DNA from: Atlantibacter hermannii
GTDB lineage: Bacteria; Pseudomonadota; Gammaproteobacteria; Enterobacterales; Enterobacteriaceae
Length of the DNA stretch: 64,000 nt
Direction of reading: 5' to 3'
NCBI RefSeq assembly: GCF_009907385.1
Contig: NZ_JAAATR010000042.1
Span: forward strand, 248,001 to 312,000
The translations under genes were made by a program, and so were the position numbers. How positions within the stretch are numbered: position 1 is the first letter of the stretch; every line of letters begins with the position of its first letter. This document shows positions 1 through 9,138 of this stretch, in pieces. Under the pieces are notes generated by a model. The model did not search any database and was not told the origin of the DNA. It was given only the letters and a program-made list of their open reading frames with translations.

Positions 1-4
1 AGAG

Positions 5-778
5 TTACTTCAGCGAGCCTTTCAGGAACTGCTGCAGGCGCTGGCTTTTCGGGTTGTTAAACAGCTCGTCCGGCGCGCCCTCTTCTTCGATTTTCCCCTG
101 ATGCAGGAAAATCACATGGCTGGAGACGTGGCGGGCAAACTCCATTTCGTGGGTCACCACCACCATGGTTTTACCCTCTTCCGCCAGCTTCTGCATGATG
201 CGCAAGACTTCGCCCACCAGCTCCGGATCCAGCGCGGAGGTCGGCTCATCGAACAGCAGCACTTCCGGCTCCATGGCCAACGCACGGGCGATAGATACGC
301 GCTGCTGCTGGCCGCCGGAAAGATGCACCGGATATTTCCCCTGGGCGCGGGCGTCGATGCCCACTTTCTCAAGGTATTTTACCGCGCGTTCGCGAGCTTC
401 CTGCTTGCTCAGCCCCAGCACCTGCACCGGCGCTTCCATGACGTTTTCCAGCACCGTCATGTGGCTCCACAGGTTGAAGTGCTGGAACACCATAGTCAGA
501 CGGGTACGCAGCAGGCGCAGCTGGTTTTTATCCGCGACCTTCAACTGACCGTCTTTATCGCGCACCAGACCGATATTCTGGTTATTTACCACGATGGTGC
601 CTTCGCTCGGTTTTTCGAGGAAGTTGATGCAGCGTAAAAAAGTACTTTTACCCGAGCCTGAGGAACCGATGATGCTGATCACATCCCCGGCATTGGCCTT
701 AAGCGAGACCCCTTTAAGCACTTCATGTTCGCCGTAGCGTTTGTGCAGGTCGGTAACGTTTAATTTATTATCAGACAT
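5..778 (-). CDS. hisP: HisP, ATPase of the histidine/Lys-Arg-ornithine ABC importer
   Basis: HisP is the cytoplasmic ATPase that powers HisQM-mediated import of histidine (delivered by HisJ) and of lysine, arginine and ornithine (delivered by ArgT). The 257-residue protein shows a Walker [10 protein letters not shown] (residues 38-46), the ABC signature LSGGQQQR (153-160) and Walker B/D-loop DEPTSALD (177-184). Length equals the E. coli protein. It is the last cistron of hisJQMP, 11 bp after hisM. The stop codon lies at the very edge of the window, so its terminator is not visible. Identification is secure from sequence and operon order. Confidence 0.98.
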   Translation of the reverse strand: MSDNKLNVTDLHKRYGEHEVLKGVSLKANAGDVISIIGSSGSGKSTFLRCINFLEKPSEGTIVVNNQNIGLVRDKDGQLKVADKNQLRLLRTRLTMVFQHFNLWSHMTVLENVMEAPVQVLGLSKQEARERAVKYLEKVGIDARAQGKYPVHLSGGQQQRVSIARALAMEPEVLLFDEPTSALDPELVGEVLRIMQKLAEEGKTMVVVTHEMEFARHVSSHVIFLHQGKIEEEGAPDELFNNPKSQRLQQFLKGSLK

Positions 779-789
779 TGGAGGGCCAC

Positions 790-1506
790 TCAGTGCGTAG
801 AAGCAGGTTTAACATGCCCTAACCAGCGCCGCTCCGCGCGGCGGAACAGGCTAATCAGAACATAGGAGATAATCAGGTACAGCACCGCCGCGATGCCGAA
901 GGCGGTAAACGGCTGGTAGGTCGCCGAGTTGATATCGCGGGCGATTTTCAGCAGATCCGGTACGGTGGCGGTAAACGCCAGCGCCGTGGAGTGCAGCATC
1001 AAAATCACTTCGTTGCTGTATGCCGGCAGCGCGATACGCAGCGCCGAGGGCAGAATAATGCAGCGGTACATCTTAACGCGCGAAAAACCATAGGCGCGCG
1101 CCGCTTCGATTTCACCGTGGGGAACCGAGCGGATCGCCCCGGCGAAAATCTCGGTGGTATAGGCGCAGGTGTTGAGCGTCAGCGCCAGCACGGTACAGTT
1201 CAGGCCGCTGCGGAAAAACGCGTTCAGCAGTTCGGTGCCCTTCACCACTTCCAGGGTATACATCCCGGAGTAAAACACCAGCAGCTGCACGTACAGCGGC
1301 GTGCCGCGGAACACATAGGTAAACAGCCAGATGGGAAACTGGATGAATTTATTACTGGAGACGCGGCCGATGGCGAGAAACACTGCCAGAATGCCGCCCA
1401 TCACCACCGACGAAATCAGCAGCCACAGGGTGATCGCTACCCCGGTAAAACGATAACCGTCGGTCCACAGCAGGGATTTCCAGTATTCCTGAATAATTTC
1501 GATCAC
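790..1506 (-). CDS. hisM: HisM, histidine/basic amino acid ABC permease subunit
   Basis: HisM is an inner-membrane permease that pairs with HisQ to form the channel of the HisQMP2 transporter. The 238-residue protein has about five hydrophobic segments and the EAA-type coupling loop ([13 protein letters not shown], about residues 150-162) that contacts HisP. Its start overlaps the hisQ stop by 4 bp (ATGA), which implies translational coupling. Length matches E. coli HisM. Confidence 0.97.
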   Translation of the reverse strand: MIEIIQEYWKSLLWTDGYRFTGVAITLWLLISSVVMGGILAVFLAIGRVSSNKFIQFPIWLFTYVFRGTPLYVQLLVFYSGMYTLEVVKGTELLNAFFRSGLNCTVLALTLNTCAYTTEIFAGAIRSVPHGEIEAARAYGFSRVKMYRCIILPSALRIALPAYSNEVILMLHSTALAFTATVPDLLKIARDINSATYQPFTAFGIAAVLYLIISYVLISLFRRAERRWLGHVKPASTH

Positions 1507-2189
1507 AGGTCAGCCCTCTTCACGCCCACGGTATAACGACGCTCCAGCAGCAGCAGAACGCCGTTGGACACGGTGGTAAACACTAAATAAATCACACCGC
1601 AGACCACGGCGAAATAGAACGGCTCCCAGGTACTTTTCCCGGCGAGCTGGGTAGCTTTGACCACATCTTCCAGGCCCAGCAGCGAGACCAGCGCGGTGGC
1701 TTTAAGGATCACCTGCCAGTTATTGCCAATCCCCGGCAGCGCAAAGCGCATCATCGCGGGGAACAGAATGCGGCGGAAAGTCTGCGCGTTGGTAAACCCA
1801 AACGCGGTAGCGGCTTCGATATGCCCTTTCGGCACCGCCATAAACGCGCCGCGAAAAGTTTCGGTGAAGTAAGCGCCGTAGATAAAGCCCAGCGTGATGA
1901 TACCCGCAACCATCGGGTCGATATCAAACTGCGCCAGACCCAGCGCGTCGGTCACGGTATTCAGCGCGATTTGCAGCCCGTAGAAGATAAGCAACATCAA
2001 AACGAGGTCGGGAACGCCGCGGATCAGGGTGGTATAGGCTTCAAACAGCAGCCCCAGCGCGCGGTTGCGCGACAACTTTCCCGCCGCGCCGACCAGGCCA
2101 ATGATAACCGCCAGGACAACGGAGCTCAGCGCCAGTTCAAGCGTGACGATAGCCCCTTGTAAGATAACTTGTGAAAACCCATACAGCAT
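1503..2189 (-). CDS. hisQ: HisQ, histidine/basic amino acid ABC permease subunit
   Basis: HisQ is the second inner-membrane permease subunit, homologous to HisM. The 228-residue protein carries the EAA loop (GHIEAATAFGFTNAQ, mid-protein) and five predicted membrane spans. It is separated from hisJ by about 93 bp containing a strong hairpin, a spacing seen in other enterics where the periplasmic protein is made in excess of the membrane subunits. Confidence 0.97.
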   Translation of the reverse strand: MLYGFSQVILQGAIVTLELALSSVVLAVIIGLVGAAGKLSRNRALGLLFEAYTTLIRGVPDLVLMLLIFYGLQIALNTVTDALGLAQFDIDPMVAGIITLGFIYGAYFTETFRGAFMAVPKGHIEAATAFGFTNAQTFRRILFPAMMRFALPGIGNNWQVILKATALVSLLGLEDVVKATQLAGKSTWEPFYFAVVCGVIYLVFTTVSNGVLLLLERRYTVGVKRADL

Positions 2190-2242
2190 GGTGCTTATCC
2201 TGTGATCAATGTCTGGAGTGCCTGACGGGTTAACCCTTATAA

Positions 2243-2262
2243 CGCCCCGGCAAGCCGGGGCG
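2243..2262. repeat. hisJ-hisQ intergenic hairpin (REP-like position)
   Basis: A nearly uninterrupted inverted repeat, arms CGCCCCGGC (2243-2251) and GCCGGGGCG (2254-2262), lies just after the hisJ stop and before hisQ. There is no U-run, so it is not a normal intrinsic terminator. The classic REP element of Salmonella lies in this same hisJ-hisQ gap. By inference it protects the hisJ mRNA 3' end or attenuates downstream expression. Confidence 0.7.
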
Positions 2263-2282
2263 CGGCAACTCTGTGTTGGCGA

Positions 2283-3065
2283 TTAACCGCCGTATACGTC
2301 AAAGTCGAAGTACTTTTTAGCCAGTTTTTCGTAGGTGCCGTCAGCGCGCATTTCAGCAAACGCTTTGTTCAGCGCTTCGCGCAGTTCGTTATCTTCTTTA
2401 CGAATGCCCATGCCGGTGCCGACGCCGAACAGCTTCTCGTCTTTGATGGACGGGCCGCCGAACTTGTAGTCTTTACCGACAGGCTGCTTCAGGAAACCTT
2501 CGCTGGCCGCGACCTCATCCTGGAACGCCGCCTGGATACGGCCTGCGGTCAGGTCAGAGTAGATATTGTCCTGGCCCTGGTAGGAGACGATTTCCACGCC
2601 TTTCGGAGCCCAGTGTTCGTTGCCGTAGGTTTCCTGAGTGGTGCCCTGCAATACGCCGACGCGTTTGCCTTTCAGCTTCTCAAGATTTGGTTCGATATCG
2701 GAATCTTTGGCGACCACCAGACGAGAGTCCGCCGCGTAGAGTTTGTCCGTGAACGCGATTTCCTGCTGGCGTTTTTCGGTGATGGAAAGCGATGACATGA
2801 TGGCGTCGATTTTTTTCGCTTTCAGAGATGGGATCAGCGCGTCCAGCGGGTTTTCAACGAAGGTACATTTGGTCTGGATGCGTTTGCACAGCTCTTTCGC
2901 CAAATCGATATCAAAACCCACCAATTCCCCCTGCGCATTCTTCGATTCAAAGGGAGCATAAGTGGGATCGGTGCCGATACGGAGATTTTGCGGAATCGCG
3001 GCGAACGCGGTAGAAACACTGGAAAACGCCAGTACCAGAGAAAGGGATAACACCAACTTTTTCAT
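2283..3065 (-). CDS. hisJ: HisJ, periplasmic histidine-binding protein
   Basis: HisJ captures histidine in the periplasm and delivers it to HisQMP2. The 260-residue precursor begins with a typical signal peptide (MKK, hydrophobic core, predicted cleavage after AFA at residue 22), followed by the family-3 solute-binding domain with the signature [13 protein letters not shown]. It is strongly similar along its whole length to ArgT encoded just upstream on the same strand, showing the tandem duplication known in enterics. Assignment as HisJ rather than ArgT rests on its position directly ahead of hisQMP. Confidence 0.96.
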   Translation of the reverse strand: MKKLVLSLSLVLAFSSVSTAFAAIPQNLRIGTDPTYAPFESKNAQGELVGFDIDLAKELCKRIQTKCTFVENPLDALIPSLKAKKIDAIMSSLSITEKRQQEIAFTDKLYAADSRLVVAKDSDIEPNLEKLKGKRVGVLQGTTQETYGNEHWAPKGVEIVSYQGQDNIYSDLTAGRIQAAFQDEVAASEGFLKQPVGKDYKFGGPSIKDEKLFGVGTGMGIRKEDNELREALNKAFAEMRADGTYEKLAKKYFDFDVYGG

Positions 3066-3118
3066 AGCAATCCTCGGTGAGTTGTCTTTTTGTGTTGTAG
3101 TGCTCTAAACATCGAGAC

Positions 3119-3134
3119 AGCACGTATCGTGCCA
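3119..3134 (-). promoter_or_regulatory. Putative sigma-54 promoter of hisJQMP
   Basis: On the minus strand the sequence reads TGGCACGATACGTGCT, with GG and GC separated by exactly 10 bp, as required for a -24/-12 (RpoN) promoter. It lies 54-69 bp upstream of the hisJ start. The -12 box is GTGC rather than the preferred TTGC. The core is also part of a small palindrome (GCACGTATCGTGC), so it could be a coincidence or a different operator. Confidence 0.5.
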
Positions 3135-3307
3135 CTGTTATGCGCATTTAGGCAAAAGAATATGGCCGCCCGCGCGGATTTTTTTCGCTTACGATGCTTA
3201 ATTATTCACTCGACGCGCTAAAACAGTGCGCTCCATGCACCATAACGCAACATTGCCGGTAAATTGCACCAAAAAAGTGAGGCGTCAGGGAATGGCCGTT
3301 CAACAAA

Positions 3308-3334
3308 GCCGCGCCCAGGCTGGCCGGGCGCGGC
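3308..3334. repeat. Strong hairpin at the argT 3' end
   Basis: Arms GCCGCGCCC (3308-3316) and GGGCGCGGC (3326-3334) flank a 9-base loop immediately downstream of the argT stop. No U-run follows on the minus strand. It is probably an mRNA-stabilising or partial termination structure between argT and hisJ. Confidence 0.6.
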
Positions 3335-3339
3335 ATCTG

Positions 3340-4122
3340 TTAGTCACCGTAGACGTTAAAGTCGAAGTATTTCTTCGCCATTTTGTCGTAGGTGCCGTCT
3401 TTACGCAGCTCATCAAAGGCTTTATCAAAGGCCGCTTTCAGCTCGGTGTCGCTCTGGCGCAGACCGATGCCGATGCCGTCGCCAAAATATTTTTTATCTT
3501 TCACCGACGGACCGGCAAAGGCGAACTCTTTCCCTGCCGGCTGTTTCAGGAAGCCTTCGCTGGCGGCGACTTCATCCTGGAAGGCGGCATCGAGACGGCC
3601 CGCCGCCAGGTCGGAATAGATCAGATCCTGGTTCTGATACGCCACCACATCGACGCCTTTATTGCGCCAGTTGTCGTTGGCAAAGCCTTCCTGGGTAGAA
3701 CCCTGTAAAACGCCGACGTGCTTGCCTTTCAGCGACTCGATGGTCGGCTGGATCGGCGAGCCTTTCGCGGCGATCAGGCGGGAGTCTGCCGCGTACAGTT
3801 TTTCCGAGAAGGCGATTTCCTGCTGGCGTTTTTCGGTAATTGACAGCGAAGAGATAATCGCGTCGATTTTCTTGGCCTTCAGCGACGGGATCAGCGAATC
3901 GAAATCACTGCCTACCCAGGTACATTTCACCGACATGCGCTTGCACATCTCATTACCGAGATCGATATCGAAACCCACGAATTCACCTTTGGCGTCTTTA
4001 GACGAGAAGGGAGCGTAGGTGGCATCCGTACCAATACGTACCGTCTGCGGCAGCGCGGCGAACGCGCTGGTGGCCGCGGAAAGCCCCAGCAGCAATGACA
4101 GAGCAATAGCCTTCTTCTTCAT
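3340..4122 (-). CDS. argT: ArgT, periplasmic lysine/arginine/ornithine-binding protein
   Basis: ArgT binds basic amino acids in the periplasm and feeds them to the same HisQMP2 transporter. The 260-residue precursor has a signal peptide ending in SAFA (residue 22) and a family-3 binding domain with [13 protein letters not shown]. It parallels HisJ residue for residue over most of its length. A good sigma-54 promoter match lies upstream, consistent with its known nitrogen control in enterics. It is separated from hisJ by about 270 bp that hold the hisJ promoter region. Confidence 0.96.
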   Translation of the reverse strand: MKKKAIALSLLLGLSAATSAFAALPQTVRIGTDATYAPFSSKDAKGEFVGFDIDLGNEMCKRMSVKCTWVGSDFDSLIPSLKAKKIDAIISSLSITEKRQQEIAFSEKLYAADSRLIAAKGSPIQPTIESLKGKHVGVLQGSTQEGFANDNWRNKGVDVVAYQNQDLIYSDLAAGRLDAAFQDEVAASEGFLKQPAGKEFAFAGPSVKDKKYFGDGIGIGLRQSDTELKAAFDKAFDELRKDGTYDKMAKKYFDFNVYGD

Positions 4123-4181
4123 ACATTACCCTCAAGTGGTCTTTTTTATGTTGTGTATATTGTTGTGTTGCTACTTTGCAT

Positions 4182-4197
4182 TGCACTTCCTGTGCCA
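4182..4197 (-). promoter_or_regulatory. Putative sigma-54 promoter of argT
   Basis: The minus strand reads TGGCACAGGAAGTGCA: a perfect -24 TGGCAC, 10 bp between GG and GC, and a -12 TGCA. It sits 60-75 bp upstream of the argT start. Nitrogen (NtrC/RpoN) control of argT is established in enteric bacteria, which supports the call. I did not find a convincing pair of NtrC sites further upstream. Confidence 0.65.
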
Positions 4198-4394
4198 GTT
4201 TTCGCGGAACGGGCGAACCCCGGCATATGTTAAGCAAAAGTTACAATAAAGTAGATGTAGTGAAAGATAGCATTACGAAGGGGAATGTCTTTAGCGGAAA
4301 TGCGTGAATGGAGATTATATTTTCAGGATTTGATCGCGGTTACAAAAATGCCCCAAAATGAGGCGCTCAGGTCTCGACGCACCAAAACACTGCG

Positions 4395-4964
4395 TCAGGC
4401 CCCCTGCCAGCGATGAAAAAGATCTTCCGGCAGCGCAATATCCAGCTGGTCCAGCACCCGGTTCACCGTCTGGTTAATCACGTCATTCAGGGTGGCGGGT
4501 TTATGATAAAACGCGGGCATCGGCGGCATGATCACCGCGCCCAGCTCCGCAGCCTGCGTCATCAGGCGCAGATGTCCGACATGCAGCGGCGTTTCCCGGA
4601 CGCACAACACCAAAGGTCGGCGCTCTTTCAGCACCACATCGGCGGCGCGGGTCAGCAGCCCATCGGTGTAGCTGTGCACGATACCGGAGAGGGTTTTGAT
4701 GGAGCATGGCAGGATCACCATGCCGGAGGTGCGAAACGACCCCGATGAAATGCTGGCGGCGATATCTCGTGCGTCGTGCACCACATCGGCCAGCGCCTGC
4801 ACATCGCGCAGCGACAGCGAGGTTTCCAGCGCCAGCGTCTGGCGCGCGGCCTGGCTCATGATCAAATGGGTTTCGACGTCAGGCATCGCTTGCAATACCT
4901 GCAACAGCCGAACCCCATAAATCGCCCCGCTTGCCCCGGAAATGCCCACGATGAGTCGTTTCAT
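4395..4964 (-). CDS. ubiX: UbiX, flavin prenyltransferase
   Basis: UbiX attaches a dimethylallyl group to FMN, making the prenylated flavin cofactor used by the decarboxylase UbiD in ubiquinone synthesis. The 189-residue protein starts MKRLIVGISGASGAIYG, the FMN-binding flavoprotein motif; an upstream in-frame ATG (5024) would add 20 unrelated residues and was rejected. In E. coli ubiX follows purF directly; here an opposite-strand gene separates them, so ubiX should need its own promoter in 4965-5173. Confidence 0.96.
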   Translation of the reverse strand: MKRLIVGISGASGAIYGVRLLQVLQAMPDVETHLIMSQAARQTLALETSLSLRDVQALADVVHDARDIAASISSGSFRTSGMVILPCSIKTLSGIVHSYTDGLLTRAADVVLKERRPLVLCVRETPLHVGHLRLMTQAAELGAVIMPPMPAFYHKPATLNDVINQTVNRVLDQLDIALPEDLFHRWQGA

Positions 4965-5173
4965 ATATCTGCCCCTGTTACAAACTGAGGTGACTTTGCC
5001 GGATTGTGCTGAGAGTTGCAACATCCCTCTGCCCTGCCTGATAAATTTGAAAAAATCCTAAAAGTTATTCAACAGACGCCGTTATTGAGTATGTCTGATG
5101 CTCATCATTTTATTACAAATAAATTTTCTATGTACTTGTTGCCTCTTTTGTTTTTTAGGTAACAGGAACAAAT

Positions 5174-6100
5174 ATGATAAAGGGATTTTTAAAGTCATTA
5201 ACAAAAAGCTGCGTCACATGCGCTGCCTTAATATGTTGTTTAACGGGCATTTCCCATGCTGATAATAGCCCTGACGCCAAAACGGAATATCAAAAAACGT
5301 TACAGGCTATGGAAAAAGCCAGCGTTGAAGGGCCTTACACTGTTAAGCTGGGTAATGAAGCCGTGCTGAAACTTCCGCAAGGCTTTATCTGGATCCCGCC
5401 CAAAGAAGCCAAAAATTATATGACGGCGGTGGGCAACAACGTCGCTGATGATTTTTATGGATTGATTTATCATGAGAATATTGATGGATTTGTTACCATC
5501 GAATATTTTCCGGAAGGCTACATTAAAGATGATGACGCTAAAGACTGGGATGCCGATGAGCTCCTCGATAATTTGAAAGAAGGCACCAAAGAGCAAAATA
5601 AAGAGCGCGTCAAAAAAGGGATTACACCGTTCGAGGTGCTCGGCTGGGTTGAAAAGCCCACGTATAATGCCAAAACACACCGTCTGGTCTGGTCTGCCTC
5701 CTTGCAGGACATGGGTTCCTCTACGCCGGAAGCAGAACAGGGTATTAACTACAATACCTATCTACTGGGCAGAAACGGTTATATCTCGCTGGACTTAGTC
5801 ACCTCCCGCAGTGCCGTAGAGAAAGAAAAACCGCTTGCCAGGCAATTACTCAATGCCGTTGAATTTAACGCAACCCGACGCTATGAAGATTTTGATCCTA
5901 AAACCGACCATATAGCGGAATATGGTTTGGCGGCGTTAGTGGGCGGTATTGCTGCAAAAAAAATAGGCTTACTTGCGACATTAGGCGTGCTTCTCGCGAA
6001 ATTCGGGAAAATAGTTATTATTGCGTTAGTGGCCTGCGGCGTTGGCATTAAGCAGTTCTTTTTTGGCAACAAAAAGAAAGATAATTCATCACAGGATTAA
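5174..6100 (+). CDS. DUF2167 family membrane-anchored protein, function unknown
   Basis: The 308-residue product has an N-terminal signal or anchor segment (about residues 10-30, ending SHA), a soluble domain resembling the DUF2167 family (GPYTVKLGNEAVLKLPQGF, KDDDAKDWDADELL, GWVEKPTYNAKTHRLVW), a hydrophobic stretch near residues 240-295 and a charged tail. I know of no biochemical function for the family. The gene is noticeably more AT-rich than its neighbours, lies on the opposite strand and splits the usual purF-ubiX pair, which suggests insertion by horizontal transfer. It has its own leader region (4965-5173) and ends at a hairpin shared with purF. Confidence 0.8.
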   Translation: MIKGFLKSLTKSCVTCAALICCLTGISHADNSPDAKTEYQKTLQAMEKASVEGPYTVKLGNEAVLKLPQGFIWIPPKEAKNYMTAVGNNVADDFYGLIYHENIDGFVTIEYFPEGYIKDDDAKDWDADELLDNLKEGTKEQNKERVKKGITPFEVLGWVEKPTYNAKTHRLVWSASLQDMGSSTPEAEQGINYNTYLLGRNGYISLDLVTSRSAVEKEKPLARQLLNAVEFNATRRYEDFDPKTDHIAEYGLAALVGGIAAKKIGLLATLGVLLAKFGKIVIIALVACGVGIKQFFFGNKKKDNSSQD

Positions 6101-6121
6101 TTTTCTTAACCGCGTCAAATA

Positions 6122-6149
6122 AATAACGGCGGATATTTCCGCCGTTATT
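6122..6149. terminator. Hairpin between convergent DUF2167 gene and purF
   Basis: A perfect 12-bp inverted repeat, AATAACGGCGGA (6122-6133) and TCCGCCGTTATT (6138-6149), with a 4-base TATT loop lies between the two convergent stop codons. The T/A-rich stem base could serve both directions, although no long U-run follows. Confidence 0.65.
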
Positions 6150-6168
6150 GATTACCAGAATATGAACA

Positions 6169-7686
6169 TCACCCTTCGTTATGCATCTCTAAATTCTCCA
6201 CTTCGTTTTGACGTTGCACTGCTTTGGCATCGTCATTACGCAGGGATTCGAGATACTCAAGGTATTGCTGATCGACGTCTTTAGTGACGTACACGCCGTT
6301 GAATACCGAGCATTCAAACTGCTGGATATCCGGATTCTCGGCGCGCACCGCTTCAATCAGATCGTGGAGATCCTGGAAAATCAGCCCGTCTGCGCCGATG
6401 ATCTGGCGGATTTCGTCCACTTCACGCCCGTGGGCAATCAGTTCATTGGCACTGGGCATATCGATGCCGTAAACGTTCGGGAAGCGAATTTCCGGCGCGG
6501 CGGACGCCAGATAAACCTTCTTCGCGCCCGCTTCACGGGCCATCTCGATAATCTGCTCAGAGGTGGTGCCGCGCACGATGGAGTCATCCACCAGCAGCAC
6601 GTTCTTGTCGCGGAACTCGGCGCGGTTGGCGTTAAGCTTGCGGCGCACCGATTTACGGCGCAGATGCTGGCCTGGCATGATAAAAGTGCGGCCCACGTAG
6701 CGGTTTTTCACAAAACCCTGACGATACGGCTTATTCAGGATATGGGCGATCTCCAGCGCGATATCGCAGGAGGTTTCCGGGATGGGAATGACAACGTCGA
6801 TATCCAGATCTTCCCATTCGCGGGCAATCTTCTCGCCGAGCTTTTTGCCCATGCCAACGCGGGCGCTGTAGACGGAAATCTTGTCAATAAACGAGTCCGG
6901 ACGCGCAAAATAGACGTATTCGAACAGGCATGGGTTGCTGACCGGATTATCGGCGCACTGGCGGGTAAACAGCTGGCCCTTTTCAGTGATGTAAATGGCT
7001 TCACCGGGCGCGACATCGCGTAAGAATTCGAAGCCCAGGGTATCAAGCGCCACGCTCTCAGAGGCCACCATATACTCGGTGCGGCCATCGCCGATATCAC
7101 GCTTGCCCAGCACCAGCGGACGAATACCGTTCGGATCGCGGAAGGCGACCATGCCGTGGCCGATAATCATCGCCACGCAGGCGTATGCGCCGCGGATCAG
7201 GCGGTTGGTGGCGGCAATGGCGGCAAAAATATTGTCGGCTTCCAGCGGATAGTGGCGGAAGTTATCCAGTTCGCTGGCGAAGACGTTCAGCAGAACTTCA
7301 GAATCCGAAGTGGTGTTGATATGGCGGCGCTTCTCTTCAAACAGCATCCGGCGCAGCTCGTGCGCATTAGTCAGGTTGCCGTTGTGCGCCAGGGTGATCC
7401 CGTACGGGGAGTTCACATAAAAGGGTTGTGCTTCGGAGGCGCTGGAGCTGCCTGCTGTCGGATAACGCACATGGCCGATACCCATATTGCCCTGCAGACG
7501 CTGCATATGGCGGGCTTCGAATACATCACTCACCAGGCCGTTGGCTTTGCGCAGGCGAAAGCCGTTATTTGCATCAATGGTGATGATGCCTGCGGCATCC
7601 TGCCCACGGTGTTGAAGCACCGTTAACGCGTCATAAATCGACTGGTTTACCGGCATAACACCGGCGATACCGACAATACCGCACAT
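6169..7686 (-). CDS. purF: PurF, amidophosphoribosyltransferase
   Basis: PurF makes 5-phosphoribosylamine from PRPP and glutamine, the first committed step of purine synthesis. The 505-residue protein begins MCGIVGIAG; Cys2 becomes the N-terminal nucleophile of the class II glutaminase domain. The PRPP-binding motif [14 protein letters not shown] lies at about residues 362-375. It follows cvpA by 38 bp and shares its PurR-controlled promoter. Length equals E. coli PurF. Confidence 0.98.
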   Translation of the reverse strand: MCGIVGIAGVMPVNQSIYDALTVLQHRGQDAAGIITIDANNGFRLRKANGLVSDVFEARHMQRLQGNMGIGHVRYPTAGSSSASEAQPFYVNSPYGITLAHNGNLTNAHELRRMLFEEKRRHINTTSDSEVLLNVFASELDNFRHYPLEADNIFAAIAATNRLIRGAYACVAMIIGHGMVAFRDPNGIRPLVLGKRDIGDGRTEYMVASESVALDTLGFEFLRDVAPGEAIYITEKGQLFTRQCADNPVSNPCLFEYVYFARPDSFIDKISVYSARVGMGKKLGEKIAREWEDLDIDVVIPIPETSCDIALEIAHILNKPYRQGFVKNRYVGRTFIMPGQHLRRKSVRRKLNANRAEFRDKNVLLVDDSIVRGTTSEQIIEMAREAGAKKVYLASAAPEIRFPNVYGIDMPSANELIAHGREVDEIRQIIGADGLIFQDLHDLIEAVRAENPDIQQFECSVFNGVYVTKDVDQQYLEYLESLRNDDAKAVQRQNEVENLEMHNEG

Positions 7687-7724
7687 GTTGTCTTTTCCTC
7701 ATTAAGAGACTGCCCCCGGCACAA

Positions 7725-8210
7725 TTACCGGGGTAAGAAACTTGACGAGCTTTGCAGATAGTCAAAAAACCATCTGATGATGAAACTGAATTGCGGGATA
7801 AGCTGCGATTTTTGCCAGTCGTCGCTTTTGGAGAAGCCGGTAAAGGTATCAAGAAAGAACAGAATGGCGGAGACGATAAGCGCGCCACGCAGTGCGCCAA
7901 AACAGATCCCCAACACCCTGTCTGTACCCGACAGGCCGGTTTTCTCCACCAGCGCGCCAATCACATAATTGACGATCGCGCCGACAATCAGCGTCGCAAC
8001 AAACAGCACTGCGATCGCTATCCCATTACGTACCAGTTCGTCTTCAAAGCCAGTGAACCAAACTGCCAGGTAAGTGTAGTAGTGGCTGGCGACAAAGAAG
8101 GCACAGCCCCAGGTAACCAGCGATAACGCTTCACGCACAAACCCGCGGATAACGCTTACCAGACAGGAAAAGCCGATAACCGCGATGATGGCGTAATCTA
8201 TCCAGACCAT
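7725..8210 (-). CDS. cvpA: CvpA, inner-membrane protein (colicin V production factor)
   Basis: The 161-residue protein has four predicted membrane segments and matches CvpA (MVWIDYAIIAVIGFS start). In E. coli it is needed for colicin V production and lies ahead of purF in a PurR-regulated operon; its molecular role is unsettled. A full PurR operator sits 59 bp upstream here, preserving that control. Confidence 0.96.
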   Translation of the reverse strand: MVWIDYAIIAVIGFSCLVSVIRGFVREALSLVTWGCAFFVASHYYTYLAVWFTGFEDELVRNGIAIAVLFVATLIVGAIVNYVIGALVEKTGLSGTDRVLGICFGALRGALIVSAILFFLDTFTGFSKSDDWQKSQLIPQFSFIIRWFFDYLQSSSSFLPR

Positions 8211-8268
8211 GAATGTGTCCTGTGATAAATCGCCCTGACGTCCAGTTCGGGGCGCATTCTAACAGAAA

Positions 8269-8284
8269 AAGAAAACGTTTGCGT
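8269..8284. promoter_or_regulatory. PurR operator of cvpA-purF
   Basis: The plus strand reads AAGAAAACGTTTGCGT, i.e. ACGCAAACGTTTTCTT on the coding strand. This agrees with the PurR consensus ACGCAAACGTTTNCNT throughout. Its position 59-74 bp before cvpA predicts purine repression of cvpA-purF. Confidence 0.92.
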
Positions 8285-8310
8285 AGGGATTTCCTTTCCC
8301 TGGCTCAATA

Positions 8311-8350
8311 AAAAAGGCGTTGAAAAAATCTTCAACGCCGTGCTTTTTTT
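8311..8350. terminator. Bidirectional intrinsic terminator between dedD and cvpA
   Basis: Stem GGCGTTGAA (8316-8324) pairs with TTCAACGCC (8331-8339), with an A-run before and a T-run after. It ends dedD transcription on the minus strand and isolates the PurR-controlled cvpA promoter. Confidence 0.85.
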
Positions 8351-8430
8351 CCCGGTTTCCGCTGCGTTTCCGGAAGCGCGCGGTTTTATATCCGTTAATA
8401 ATCAACAGATAAGCCTGCGCCCCCCGATCA

Positions 8431-9138
8431 TCAGTTCACGGAATAATTCATCACGACCCCGTTCAACCCGGAAAGCTGGTTAAGCTCGCCCAGCGATCCT
8501 TTTAATTTATCGCGCGAGGCATCCGGCCCAACCAGAATGCGGGTGATTTTACCCTGTACCGGCGTTGACGGCGACGTATAAACCCGGTAACCCGCGCCGC
8601 GCAGTTTACCAACAATTTCATTCACTTTGTCGGCATTTTTGAGCGCGCCTAACTGCACCACATAAGCTTTGCCGGTCGGCGGCGCGTCGGGTTTTGTCGG
8701 TTCCGCTTTTTTCGGCGGCTCTTCTTCGCTCAACATCGCCAACTGCTCGTCGGTTTTATCTTTTTGCGGTTTGGTCTGCGGTTTTTTCGGCGTGTCCTGC
8801 GCTTTCGGTTTGCCCGGCGGCACAGGCTCCGGTTCCGGTAACGGATCGAGATTACTGGCATTATTTGCCACACGCCCGGTATCTATCGCAGACGCCGCCG
8901 CGTTCGCCGCCCTCACCTCTTCAGCCGCGCCTTCGGGCGGCTGCGCGGGTAGCGCCTGCGTGGCGGCAGGCAGCATATCGGGTTCGTCAGTATCGCCGGG
9001 CTTCGGCACCAGCGGGATCGCCGCAAACTCGTCCTGATAATGCTTTTTCTGGCCGTCCAGCAGCCCGGGCAGCAAAATCACGCCCAGGGCCACCAGCACA
9101 ATCGTTCCCACTAATCGGTTTTGAAATTTACTCGCCAC
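8431..9138 (-). CDS. dedD: DedD, SPOR-domain cell division protein
   Basis: DedD is a septal-ring protein whose C-terminal SPOR domain binds denuded peptidoglycan. The 235-residue protein has a short cytoplasmic N-terminus, one transmembrane helix (about residues 10-27), a long Pro/Lys/Glu-rich periplasmic linker and a SPOR domain (about 155-235, KAYVVQLGALKNADKVN). The linker is longer and more charged than in E. coli, which is usual for this variable region. It overlaps the folC end by 11 bp. Confidence 0.95.
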   Translation of the reverse strand: MASKFQNRLVGTIVLVALGVILLPGLLDGQKKHYQDEFAAIPLVPKPGDTDEPDMLPAATQALPAQPPEGAAEEVRAANAAASAIDTGRVANNASNLDPLPEPEPVPPGKPKAQDTPKKPQTKPQKDKTDEQLAMLSEEEPPKKAEPTKPDAPPTGKAYVVQLGALKNADKVNEIVGKLRGAGYRVYTSPSTPVQGKITRILVGPDASRDKLKGSLGELNQLSGLNGVVMNYSVN

